DNA of 22,371 nucleotides from Weimeria sp002480925. GTDB lineage: Bacteria > Bacillota > Clostridia > Lachnospirales > Lachnospiraceae. The position numbers and the translations under genes were made by a program. The number at the start of each line of letters is the position of its first letter. Within the stretch, counting starts at the first letter, position 1. Where the stretch lies: positions 1 through 22,371 of the forward strand of contig NZ_JBQHVU010000025.1 of the NCBI RefSeq assembly GCF_052064335.1, in the 5' to 3' direction. Shown here piece after piece: positions 1-6,095 of this stretch. The notes under the pieces were generated by a model. The model was not told the origin of the DNA, searched no databases, and saw nothing but the letters and a program-made list of their open reading frames with translations.

Positions 1-58
1 AAAGTCCCTCACGAATGACTCCACCATCTAATGGAATCAGACTCGTGAGGGACTTTTT
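1..58. terminator. Long hairpin, probable bidirectional terminator
   Basis: A perfect 14-bp inverted repeat pairs bases 1-14 with 43-56 around a 28-base loop. T runs flank the stem on the plus strand, and on the minus strand it ends the small ORF at 37-174. The stop codon of that ORF lies in the loop, so the hairpin overlaps the end of the gene. The window begins at the stem base, so flanking sequence is missing. Confidence 0.7.
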
Positions 59-174
59 ATACTCAAAAACCAGCTCAGAATGGGATTAGCCCATCTCTTT
101 AATACGCTTACGATTAGGTCGGATATTCCCCATATAGAAAAAATCAAAATGGTAATAAGTGCATTTACGATCAT
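37..174 (-). CDS. Small hydrophobic peptide, 45 aa, possible signal or membrane peptide
   Basis: I do not recognise this gene. The frame starts at ATG 174-172 with a near-perfect AAGGAGG ribosome binding site 7 bases upstream (181-188) and ends at TGA 39-37. Residues 3-25 form one hydrophobic helix (VNALITILIFSIW and onward). A basic, tryptophan-containing stretch (LKRWANPILSWF) and a basic tail follow. It lies 67 bases downstream of the LytTR response-regulator remnant on the same strand, where agr-like loci often carry their peptide gene. It lacks the cysteine expected of a canonical AgrD thiolactone precursor, so an autoinducer role is only an inference. A small regulatory membrane peptide or a toxin-like peptide is equally possible. 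The strong ribosome binding site and the terminator at its end argue that it is expressed. Confidence 0.55.
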   Translation of the reverse strand: MIVNALITILIFSIWGISDLIVSVLKRWANPILSWFLSIKSPSRV

Positions 175-241
175 AGCTTAGCCTCCTTGATATATGCGAT
201 GTGCTTTTGATATTTAAAATATTGAATCTATATTCAGGATG

Positions 242-948
242 CTATTGGTTAATGATCAACAGATAGCGTTCAAGGAAATTCCTGTATTTTTTCCTGCTGA
301 CAGCCAGCACCTTGCCGTTATCAAGTATAACACTGGAGTATCTGTGACCATTGATATGACGGAGATTGACAAGGAATGATCTCTGGCATCTGAAGAAGCT
401 GCTGGATTGCAGTCTGCTTTCGATTGAAGAGATTCCCTCATGGCAGCAGACAGGATCGGATGAATCAACAGTATAGATAAGCGAGTATCTTCCGTTGCTT
501 TCTATATAGAGGATTTTATTCTCTTTTATGACCACATTATTCCGATTTGCCTGAAGTGGTATAACATGAGTATTGTCTATTCTTGAAATAAATGAATTCA
601 TCATCTCATTGAATCTGTCCTTGTCTACTGGCTTAGTCAGGAAGCGAAAGGCACCTATACGGAATGTATCAAATACGATGTCACTGTATCCAGACAGGAA
701 GACAATTGTGACTTTCTGATCAAAATCCCTGATCTTTTCAGAGATTGTAATACCATCTTCTGGAGCATCATCAAACTTGTAATCCATAAAGATCAGATCA
801 TAGCTCTGACCTGATGACAGAAGCAGATCGCCTGATCTGAATGAATCCACTGTATATTTAAGGCCGCATGACATTGAATATGTGTTGAGGTGATTTTTAC
901 ATCATCAATGGAATACTTACTGTCATCGCAGATGGCGATCCTGATCAT
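242..948 (-). pseudogene. LytTR-family response regulator, broken by a one-base frameshift
   Basis: This is a receiver domain followed by a LytTR DNA-binding domain (AgrA/LytR class), normally about 235 aa. The true start is ATG 948-946, preceded by GGAG at 957-960, and it gives MIRIAICDDSKYSIDDVK with the acidic pair of a receiver. After that the frame is lost. Restoring one A in the A5 run (plus-strand T run 894-898) yields VKNHLNTYSMSCGLKY and joins the main frame. That frame then shows the phosphoacceptor region (IFMDYKF), the conserved lysine (LTKPVD) and a full LytTR domain (from VIPLQANRN to the C-terminus). The shift could be a real inactivating mutation, phase-variable slippage or a sequencing error in a homopolymer. 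Its partner kinase is probably the minus-strand membrane fragment at 1510-1888. Confidence 0.8.
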
Positions 949-1210
949 TGTATTATCTCCTTATTTTGATCTACTGATTCTAGCGAATCAATGATAGCTG
1001 ATATGGCATGATTTTGCAATATGTAAATGGGGATGCAACTTTATCGGAAAACAAAAAACTATGACGAATCGTTTGTCTACTGCATTTCATTACAAAGGGG
1101 CTATGAGCTCATTTTTTAATTCAAAAAAATGAAACTATATATCGTTTTTATCAATTTTACCAAAGTGATTTCCCTTGGTATATTGTATACAAGGCACTGG
1201 TAAATTGGCT

Positions 1211-1510
1211 ATGGAAGAAGGATTCAAGAGGACAAATATCAAGGGTGGATCAGCCTTTGAGGATGTGGAAGGGTATTCCAGGATAGTAAAGGCAGGACCG
1301 TTTGTGTTTGTCTCAGGCACGACATCAGTGACGCCTGAGGGTAGCGTATATGGAGAGGGAGATGCCTATGAGCAGGCCAGATATATATTCAATAAGCTAG
1401 TGATGCTCCTCGAAAGCAATGGAGTCAAGAGAGAGGAGGTAGTAAAGGTGAATATCTATACAACAGACACCGGAAAAAATATGGATATAACCAGAGCCTA
1501 TTCGGAATAG
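1211..1510 (+). pseudogene. RidA/YjgF-family protein, 3'-truncated
   Basis: RidA-family proteins deaminate reactive enamine/imine intermediates made by PLP enzymes, or act in related small-molecule steps. They are cytosolic trimers of about 125-135 aa. The ATG at 1211 gives 99 codons with family hallmarks: the N-terminal GYSRIVKAGPFVFVSGTT strand and the helix EQARYIFNKLVMLLESNG. The frame then continues to EVVKVNIYTTD and RAYSE before stopping. The missing C-terminal part holds the conserved arginine and glutamate loop of the active site, so the product is probably inactive. The break at about 1508 is exactly where minus-strand homology of the neighbouring membrane-protein fragment begins. 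This suggests the piece was inserted as a block. No good ribosome binding site precedes 1211; in-frame sequence continues up to 1175. Confidence 0.7.
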
Positions 1511-1888
1511 ATCATTGTAATAATTTTTTGTATCAGCGGCATTCTTTTCAGCATATTTCTTTTTATAATCAAGTGCTGCTTTTGTATTGATATAATAGAT
1601 CAGAAGTAGGGAACCGGCTACTGCAATAAAACCGCTAATGATATGCAGTATCTCCCCGGCAGTCCGAAAACTTATTTTATAGCCATTTACTAATGCTGTC
1701 GTAAAGTATGAGTATTGCAGGGCAAAAAGAAGCATAAAGATACTGAAGAACCATCCACCCGGCCCGGAAAGTGAAAAATCGCATGATGATCGCATATATT
1801 TCCTTAGAATCTGGAATATCCATATACATGCGGTTGTTGATATACTGCATAATACTACGCTATCGAACCTGAGGTATAATTCTGTCAT
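1510..1888 (-). pseudogene. Membrane protein fragment, possibly the sensor domain of a GHKL histidine kinase
   Basis: This is an open minus-strand frame with three hydrophobic helices: CSISTTACIWIFQIL, FFSIFMLLFALQYSYF, and IISGFIAVAGSLLLIYYI. A charged, coiled-coil-like linker follows (KAALDYKKKYAEKN, then TKNYYNDLF) and the frame runs into antisense RidA sequence at 1510. Multiple membrane helices followed by such a linker are typical of AgrC-like GHKL kinases just before the H-box. I see no catalytic domain, so the assignment rests on topology and on the LytTR regulator downstream on the same strand. Both ends look incomplete: the ATG at 1888 has no ribosome binding site, and only three of the usual five to six helices are present. 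Confidence 0.4.
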
Positions 1889-1965
1889 ATAAAACAGGGC
1901 TTTGAACGCTGATTATGAGACACCAAGAATTGGAAAGCATTCCATGAAAAGCTGTAAGGAGTAAT

Positions 1966-1985
1966 AAGTTATAATTAAAAATGTC
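1966..1985. repeat. 20-bp match to the IS21-type left end at 12845
   Basis: Twenty identical bases (TAAGTTATAATTAAAAATGT) recur at about 12845-12864, just upstream of the istA fragment. Here they are followed by unrelated sequence, which suggests an IS end left behind after deletion. No transposase reading frame accompanies this copy. Confidence 0.5.
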
Positions 1986-1995
1986 CGCACCCTTA

Positions 1996-2024
1996 TTTTT
2001 GTCTAAAATTATGGGTTCATTATA
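1996..2024. repeat. 29-bp repeat shared with 21858-21886
   Basis: The 29-base block contains the core AAATTATGGG and ends in CATTATA. It matches 21858-21886 in the same orientation with two mismatches. It probably marks the end of an insertion sequence or a non-autonomous element. At this copy it abuts the toxin promoter, and at the other it abuts the upstream region of the UvrA-like gene. Confidence 0.5.
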
Positions 2025-2025
2025 G

Positions 2026-2054
2026 TTGAAAACTCCCTATCATCTTGCTATAAT
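2026..2054 (+). promoter_or_regulatory. Toxin mRNA promoter
   Basis: TTGAAA (2026-2031) and TATAAT (2049-2054) are separated by 17 bases, a near-consensus sigma-A promoter. It would start transcription at about 2061, at the 5' arm of the long-range inverted repeat of the toxin mRNA. Confidence 0.8.
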
Positions 2055-2061
2055 CTTCTTG

Positions 2062-2346
2062 GGTGTCACCAAGATGGTGGACGGCTGGCCCTCTCCGGAG
2101 GGACTGTGACCCTCCGTTTACATAGAAACCTGAAAGGGAATCCAGTGGAAAGGAGGGCGACGCTTATGTTGACGATTGAAGGACTACTTGCAGTTCTCAG
2201 TTTCGGACTGACCTGCTTTAGCATCGGATACGCCATTGGGCGTAACGATAATCACAAGACACAGAAGTAGCCGCCCCGGTCTGGAAAACTAGGCGGCTAT
2301 TTCGATAGCTAAATATAATTTGGGCCAGCCGTCTATCGGTGACACC
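2062..2346 (+). other. Toxin mRNA with paired 5' and 3' ends
   Basis: The start of the predicted transcript (GGTGTCACC, 2062-2070, then GGACGGCTGGCCC, 2079-2091) is complementary to its end (GGGCCAGCCGTC, 2322-2333, then GGTGACACC, 2338-2346). TTTT follows the 3' arm, so the outer helix can also act as an intrinsic terminator. Shorter internal repeats (CCTCTCCGGAGG near 2089-2102; CCGCC 2271-2275 with GGCGG 2292-2296) add structure. Closing of the 5' and 3' ends of the transcript is characteristic of type I toxin mRNAs, where it delays translation. The folding here is read by eye and not computed. Confidence 0.7.
2166..2270 (+). CDS. Holin-like type I toxin, 34 aa
   Basis: This tiny membrane peptide reads MLTIEGLLAVLSFG, then LTCFSIGYAIGRND, then a polar lysine-rich tail. 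One membrane helix (residues 5-25) and a short charged C-terminus match the putative holin-like toxin family (Hol_Tox type, TxpA/BsrG-like in logic) that is abundant in Lachnospiraceae and other Firmicutes. Such peptides are expected to insert into the cell's own membrane and arrest growth. AAAGGAGGG lies 7-8 bases before the ATG. The gene has its own strong promoter, a highly structured mRNA, and a convergent antisense promoter downstream, so it forms a complete type I toxin-antitoxin locus. Family assignment is from memory of the pattern, without a profile search. Confidence 0.8.
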   Translation: MLTIEGLLAVLSFGLTCFSIGYAIGRNDNHKTQK

Positions 2347-2354
2347 TTTTATCT
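2269..2354 (-). ncRNA. Predicted antisense antitoxin RNA
   Basis: A minus-strand promoter at 2389-2361 would begin an RNA near 2354. It runs convergently into the toxin mRNA, covering its whole 3' arm (2338-2346 and 2322-2333). A plausible stop is the 7-bp hairpin AGCCGCC/GGCGGCT (2269-2275 with 2292-2298) at the end of the toxin gene. The geometry resembles bsrG/SR4 and txpA/RatA, where the antitoxin overlaps the toxin 3' end. The RNA ends are inferred. Confidence 0.6.
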
Positions 2355-2360
2355 AATAGC

Positions 2361-2389
2361 AATATAACACAAACCGTTAGTGATTTCAA
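2361..2389 (-). promoter_or_regulatory. Antisense RNA promoter
   Basis: On the minus strand TTGAAA (2389-2384) and TATATT (2366-2361) are spaced by exactly 17 bases. They point back toward the toxin gene. Confidence 0.7.
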
Positions 2390-2438
2390 GTCTATTGTTG
2401 ATGTATAATTAAAACTGACCCATGTAGTAGTCAACAAA

Positions 2439-2568
2439 TTTTAGACACAAATTTATGTTTTTTTGTCTCTCTGTTCAAGCAGAGAAGATCAACTGTTTTA
2501 GAAATGGATCTTCTCTGTCTTTATTATATAAGATCCGTGTCCAAAAATTAACCCCTCCGTGTCTAAAA
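2439..2568. mobile_element. IS remnant with short terminal inverted repeats
   Basis: TTTTAGACAC (2439-2448) and GTGTCTAAAA (2559-2568) are exact inverted copies 110 bases apart. A variant, GTGTCCAAAA, lies at 2537-2546. Between them is a 10-bp hairpin, AGAGAAGATC (2481-2490) with GATCTTCTCT (2507-2516), flanked by T-rich sequence that could terminate in either direction. There is no transposase frame. It may be a small non-autonomous element or the scar of an excised IS. The rest of 2347-2640 shows no gene. Confidence 0.5.
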
Positions 2569-2613
2569 TAAGTTTACCACTTCATTTCAACGCGGAGTAA
2601 GGCATAAGAAAAA

Positions 2614-2643
2614 GGTGAAAAATGGACCTGTCCTTTTTTTGCC
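2614..2643. repeat. REP-like palindrome, copy A
   Basis: GGTGAAAAATGGACC, then TGTCC, then a T run. It shares the GGTGAAAAA...GGAC-CT-GTCC core with copies at 3378, 5123 and 6065. This copy lacks the final CATC arm, so it is the most decayed. It lies immediately before the promoter of the DUF2798-like gene. Confidence 0.65.
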
Positions 2644-2672
2644 TTGACATAGGGGCGAGATTGCTGTATACT
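2644..2672 (+). promoter_or_regulatory. Strong promoter of the DUF2798-like gene
   Basis: Consensus TTGACA (2644-2649), 17 bases, then TATACT (2667-2672). The predicted start near 2679 leaves a leader of about 100 bases that contains the hairpin at 2723-2770. Confidence 0.85.
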
Positions 2673-2722
2673 AGATAAATTATGTGAAAAATAGATACAG
2701 GTTTAAATTGGAAACGATAATG

Positions 2723-2770
2723 CTCCTTTCGTGAGTGGACCCGAACAACACAGGTATCACACGAAAGGAG
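2723..2770 (+). promoter_or_regulatory. Leader hairpin sequestering a ribosome binding site
   Basis: CTCCTTTCGTG (2723-2733) is perfectly complementary to CACGAAAGGAG (2760-2770), with a 26-base loop. The 3' arm contains the AAAGGAG ribosome binding site of the gene starting at 2779. When folded, the helix would block initiation, so expression should require opening by a protein, metabolite, translating ribosome or heat. I do not recognise a known riboswitch class in the loop. Confidence 0.75.
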
Positions 2771-2778
2771 ATTTTTTT

Positions 2779-3279
2779 ATGCAGAATTTACCGAAGAACT
2801 GGCTTGAAAACCTGATTTTTACAGTGATTATGGCTTTTCTCATGGTCTATGCGATGATATGCTATAATATCGCACTGAATATAGGAGGGATGAATGACCA
2901 GGTATTTATCAAGGCTTTTGGCGAGCTGAGAATCATGTGGCCGGTAGCGATAGTACTGGAGATGTTCGTGATGGAGAAGCCGGTGATGTACCTGACAGGT
3001 CGCGTGGTTACAAGGGAGATGCCTTTTTTCGCAGTCCTTCTTATTAGGTGCTCGCTTACCGTCTGCCTTATGTGCCCGACCATGAGTCTGGTGGCGACAC
3101 TTCTGTTCAAGGATTTTGCCGGGGCCGGATTTGTGAGCACCTGGGTGCAGACAGCAGCGATGAATTTCCCGATGGCACTGGCTTGGCAGATCTTCTTTGC
3201 CGGACCGCTGGGAAGGCTTGTATTCAGGCTTATATTCAGAAGAGCACAGGCAAAAAACGGTGAATTAGTTAGAGATTAA
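2779..3279 (+). CDS. DUF2798-like integral membrane protein
   Basis: 166 aa from the ATG at 2779, which has AAAGGAG 8 bases upstream; the longer frame from 2731 would run through the leader hairpin. Four hydrophobic helices are visible: LIFTVIMAFLMVYAMICY, WPVAIVLEMFVM, FFAVLLIRCSLTVCLMCPTM, and MNFPMALAWQIFFAGPLGRL. The pattern of two related helix pairs, and the closing motif PMALAWQIFFAGPLGRLVFR, recalls DUF2798 proteins. These are small, uncharacterised membrane proteins of Firmicutes and Proteobacteria. The function is unknown. It is monocistronic, with its own strong promoter, an RBS-sequestering leader and a terminator at 3328-3369. Confidence 0.7.
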   Translation: MQNLPKNWLENLIFTVIMAFLMVYAMICYNIALNIGGMNDQVFIKAFGELRIMWPVAIVLEMFVMEKPVMYLTGRVVTREMPFFAVLLIRCSLTVCLMCPTMSLVATLLFKDFAGAGFVSTWVQTAAMNFPMALAWQIFFAGPLGRLVFRLIFRRAQAKNGELVRD

Positions 3280-3327
3280 TACCGAATCAGCTGCCAGCCA
3301 GTGGAATGGGCAGTACAGGCATACAGA

Positions 3328-3369
3328 CCCGTCTGATTTCCTAAAGGGAAGTCAGGCGGGATTTTTTTT
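3328..3369 (+). terminator. Intrinsic terminator of the DUF2798-like gene
   Basis: CCCGTCTGATTTCC pairs with GGGAAGTCAGGCGGG across a TAAA loop, with small mismatches, followed by nine T residues. Confidence 0.85.
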
Positions 3370-3377
3370 AGAATAGA

Positions 3378-3408
3378 GGTGAAAAAGGGGACAGACACTT
3401 TTGTCATC
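3378..3408. repeat. REP-like palindrome, copy B
   Basis: GGTGAAAAAGGGGACAG, then ACACTTTTGTCATC. This variant carries GGGGACAGACAC where the other copies have GGACCTGTCC. Its ends (GGTGA and TCATC) are the same as in copy D. It lies in the leader of the AAA-ATPase gene. Confidence 0.6.
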
Positions 3409-3462
3409 TCGTGTTATAATAGTTATATCAGTTCAGAAGACAGGACAATGCTGGAGGTTTAC

Positions 3463-5040
3463 ATGGATGATCGTTATCTTCCTATTGGAAAACAGAACTT
3501 CAGAGATATAAGAGAGAACCACTATGTCTACGTGGACAAGACCAGATACGTCTGGGAGCTTACGAGAACCACGATGCCATACTTTCTCTCCCGCCCGAGG
3601 CGCTTCGGGAAAAGCCTTTTTATCTCTACGCTTTACAGCTTTTTCTCGGGAGAGAAGGAGCTTTTTAAGGGGCTCTATATAGAGGAGAAGGAGAACGCGA
3701 GGGGAGATAAGGCGTGGACGAAGTATCCGGTAATCTATTTTTCGCTGTCAGGCGGGCAGTATAACGAACAGGATGGATTGGAAGCAAAGCTTTGCAAGAC
3801 ACTTGATTTTGTCGAGGATAAATACAGGCTAAGGCACTGTGACTATGATCTGGCTGTTCGATTCGAGGACATGATTGAGCAGTTATATGAGAAGACCGGA
3901 CGTCAGGTGGTAGTGCTAGTAGATGAGTATGACAAGCCTCTGCTTTCTACTATGATATCTAATCCCGCCCAGGAGGAGAAAAACAGGCAGCTGTATAAGG
4001 GATTTTTCTCGGTGCTCAAGGATATGGACGGCTATCTGCGGTTCGTATTCTTTACCGGAGTGACGAAATTCTCGAAGGTCTCGATTTTCTCGGATCTAAA
4101 TCAGCTGAACGATATTTCGATGCATAACGAATACGCAGGCATCTGTGGCATCACAGAGGAAGAGCTGCAAGAGAACTTCGAACCTGAGATTGACTATATG
4201 GCGAAAGAACAGGGCATCTCTAGAACAGAGTGTCAGGCGAAGCTTGCAAAAATGTATGACGGATACCATTTTTCACGGAGTGGGGCAGGAGTATATAATC
4301 CTTTCAGTCTGCTGTGCGCCTTTGATGCCGGGGATTTCGGCAGCTACTGGTTCGAATCCGGGACACCTGAGATACTGATCAAGAAGCTCAACTCATCCAG
4401 GATGAATCTCTATCAGCTGACAGAGGGAGTACGTGCCAGGGAATCTGTACTTAAAAGCTACCGTGTGGATGATCCGGATCCGGTTCCGCTTTTCTATCAG
4501 GCCGGGTACCTGACTATCTGCGGTTACGACAACCGCTTCGGCAACTACACGCTGCGTTTTCCGAATGACGAGGTGAAGTACGGATTCATGGAATCGCTGG
4601 TGCACTATGAGCTGGGAGATTCCGCCAGAGAGAATCCTCTGGCACTTGACAATCTGATCATGGATCTGGAGGGTGGGAATCCGGACTCATTCCTGACCCG
4701 CCTCACCTCCCTCTTCGCCTCGATCCCGTACCCGGAGGGCAGAGCCCCGCAGTACGAGGGTGAGTGGTCGAGACAGCTCTACCTAATCCTATCGCTGATG
4801 GGAGCCTATACGAGCTGCGAGGTGCATATGGCAACAGGACGCGCCGACTGTGTGGTGCAGACAGCTGACTATATCTATGTCTTCGAGTTTAAGCTCGACG
4901 CACCGATTGAGGAAGCGATGAAGCAGATCGATGACAGAGGCTATACGATACCCTACACCGCAGATCAGAGGAAGCTGTATAAAATCGGAGTGGTTTTCTC
5001 GACAGAGAAGCGTAATATCGCCGATTATCAGATAAGGTAA
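3463..5040 (+). CDS. AAA-ATPase with C-terminal PD-(D/E)XK nuclease-like domain
   Basis: 525 aa of the predicted-AAA-ATPase/DUF1703 type, very common in Lachnospiraceae and often variable between strains. The N-terminal motif MDDRYLPIGKQNFRDI is the family's usual opening. Walker A is RPRRFGKS (44-51) and Walker B is VVVLVDEYDKPL, with D154, E155 and D157. The C-terminal domain (about 430-525) has the nuclease-like signature D462...E475-F-K477 followed by the QI...RGY helix (PDDEXK_9). The ATG at 3463 is chosen because GGAGG (3453-3457) sits 5 bases before it; earlier in-frame starts at 3379 and 3448 fall in the REP copy or lack a site. The function is unproven; defence, mobile-element or DNA-repair roles have been guessed for the family. 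Confidence 0.9.
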   Translation: MDDRYLPIGKQNFRDIRENHYVYVDKTRYVWELTRTTMPYFLSRPRRFGKSLFISTLYSFFSGEKELFKGLYIEEKENARGDKAWTKYPVIYFSLSGGQYNEQDGLEAKLCKTLDFVEDKYRLRHCDYDLAVRFEDMIEQLYEKTGRQVVVLVDEYDKPLLSTMISNPAQEEKNRQLYKGFFSVLKDMDGYLRFVFFTGVTKFSKVSIFSDLNQLNDISMHNEYAGICGITEEELQENFEPEIDYMAKEQGISRTECQAKLAKMYDGYHFSRSGAGVYNPFSLLCAFDAGDFGSYWFESGTPEILIKKLNSSRMNLYQLTEGVRARESVLKSYRVDDPDPVPLFYQAGYLTICGYDNRFGNYTLRFPNDEVKYGFMESLVHYELGDSARENPLALDNLIMDLEGGNPDSFLTRLTSLFASIPYPEGRAPQYEGEWSRQLYLILSLMGAYTSCEVHMATGRADCVVQTADYIYVFEFKLDAPIEEAMKQIDDRGYTIPYTADQRKLYKIGVVFSTEKRNIADYQIR

Positions 5041-5122
5041 ATGGTGCAAGATCTATTGCTTCCCATATACCTTTATCCTTTCTCACTTGATAGAACCTTA
5101 CCAATATCACTACTTCTAAAAA

Positions 5123-5153
5123 GATGAAAAATGGACCTGTCCCATTTTTCATC
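5123..5153. repeat. REP-like palindrome, copy C (most symmetrical)
   Basis: GATGAAAAATGG (5123-5134) and CCATTTTTCATC (5142-5153) are perfect 12-bp inverted arms. The inner bases GGAC/GTCC extend the symmetry with one bulge. It ends 13 bases before the next gene's start and would fold into a strong hairpin in its leader. Confidence 0.75.
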
Positions 5154-5166
5154 TAGGTGTTGTAAT

Positions 5167-6069
5167 ATGAATATAAGAATAAAGATAAAACATCTTAAAG
5201 AAAGAATTGCGCTTAATAGAAGAGCATTTATCATGTATTCCGTCCTTCGGGGACTGGTGATCCTTACTGCGGTGAGGTGTTTTTTTCAGTCGAACTTCGA
5301 GGGGCTGGCTCTATGCGTAGTTTCGCTTATACTATTTTTGGTACCTTCGTTTCTGGAAGAGACGATCAAGGTAGATATCCCGCCGCTATTTGAGTGTATA
5401 ATTTATGCGTTTATTTTTGCAGCGGAGATACTTGGCGAGGTGAATCGCTACTACACCATGATACCGGGCTGGGATACTATGCTTCACACGCTGAATGGCT
5501 TCTTATGTGCGGCGATAGGATTCTCGCTTTTTGATATATTAAACCGCAGGAGTAAAAATATCAGTCTCTCACCGTTCTATATGGCGGTAGTCGGCTTCTG
5601 TTTTTCGATGACAGTAGGTGTGCTCTGGGAATTCTTTGAATATACCATGGATTCGATATTCTTTCTGGATATGCAGAAGGACTTCATCGTACAAAAAATC
5701 GGAACCATAAAACTAGATACTACTGGAACCCAGACGCCAGTGATAATCGATCATATCAAAAAGACAGTGATTTTTACCGCGACAGGCAGAAAATACACTA
5801 TAAACGGAGGGTACCTGGATATAGGAATAATCGACACGATGAAGGATCTGCTTGTGAACTGCATCGGAGCTGTAGTATTCTCTATAGCAGGATATATCTA
5901 TGAGAAGGCGAGAAATCTCTCGTCGAAGAAGAATCCTCTCGTGAACGTGGCTCCCGGCCTGATGATTACGGCGCTGTCAGATGAGGATCTCCGCAGGCAG
6001 GAGGAGGAGATTCTGGCAAGACAGACTGCTATAGCGGAGGAGAAGAAGAGAAGAAGATTAGAAAGGTGA
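5167..6069 (+). CDS. Integral membrane protein, DUF2238/YjdF-like
   Basis: 300 aa from ATG 5167, with a modest AGGTG site 10 bases upstream. The ATG at 5131 is inside REP copy C and is unlikely. Hydrophobic helices include FIMYSVLRGLVILTAV, LALCVVSLILFLVPSF, ECIIYAFIFAAEIL, MAVVGFCFSMTVGVLWEFFEY, and LLVNCIGAVVFSIAGYI. The motif GWDTMLHTLNGFLCAAIGFS and the WEFFEY motif are typical of DUF2238-like membrane proteins. The C-terminus is a highly charged helix (RRQEEEILARQ and onward, ending KKRRRLER). Function unknown. The stop TGA is formed by the first bases of REP copy D. Confidence 0.75.
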   Translation: MNIRIKIKHLKERIALNRRAFIMYSVLRGLVILTAVRCFFQSNFEGLALCVVSLILFLVPSFLEETIKVDIPPLFECIIYAFIFAAEILGEVNRYYTMIPGWDTMLHTLNGFLCAAIGFSLFDILNRRSKNISLSPFYMAVVGFCFSMTVGVLWEFFEYTMDSIFFLDMQKDFIVQKIGTIKLDTTGTQTPVIIDHIKKTVIFTATGRKYTINGGYLDIGIIDTMKDLLVNCIGAVVFSIAGYIYEKARNLSSKKNPLVNVAPGLMITALSDEDLRRQEEEILARQTAIAEEKKRRRLER

Positions 6070-6095
6070 AAAATGGACCTGTCCCTTTTTTCATC
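6065..6095. repeat. REP-like palindrome, copy D, between convergent genes
   Basis: GGTGAAAAATGGACC, then TGTCCCTTTTTTCATC. The element sits tail-to-tail between the membrane protein and the tag gene. It contributes the TGA stop codon of both, from its left arm on the plus strand and its right arm on the minus strand. It can also serve as a shared terminator hairpin. Confidence 0.75.

Noticed and set aside
37..174. Canonical AgrD autoinducer precursor
   Set aside because: There is no cysteine or serine in the right place for a thiolactone/lactone ring and no acidic Pro-rich C-terminal recognition tail, so it is listed only as a hydrophobic peptide.
2614..6095. Repeated palindromes considered as a CRISPR array
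   Set aside because: The copies are hundreds of bases to about 1.7 kb apart with genes between them, so there are no spacers of uniform length and no cas genes.
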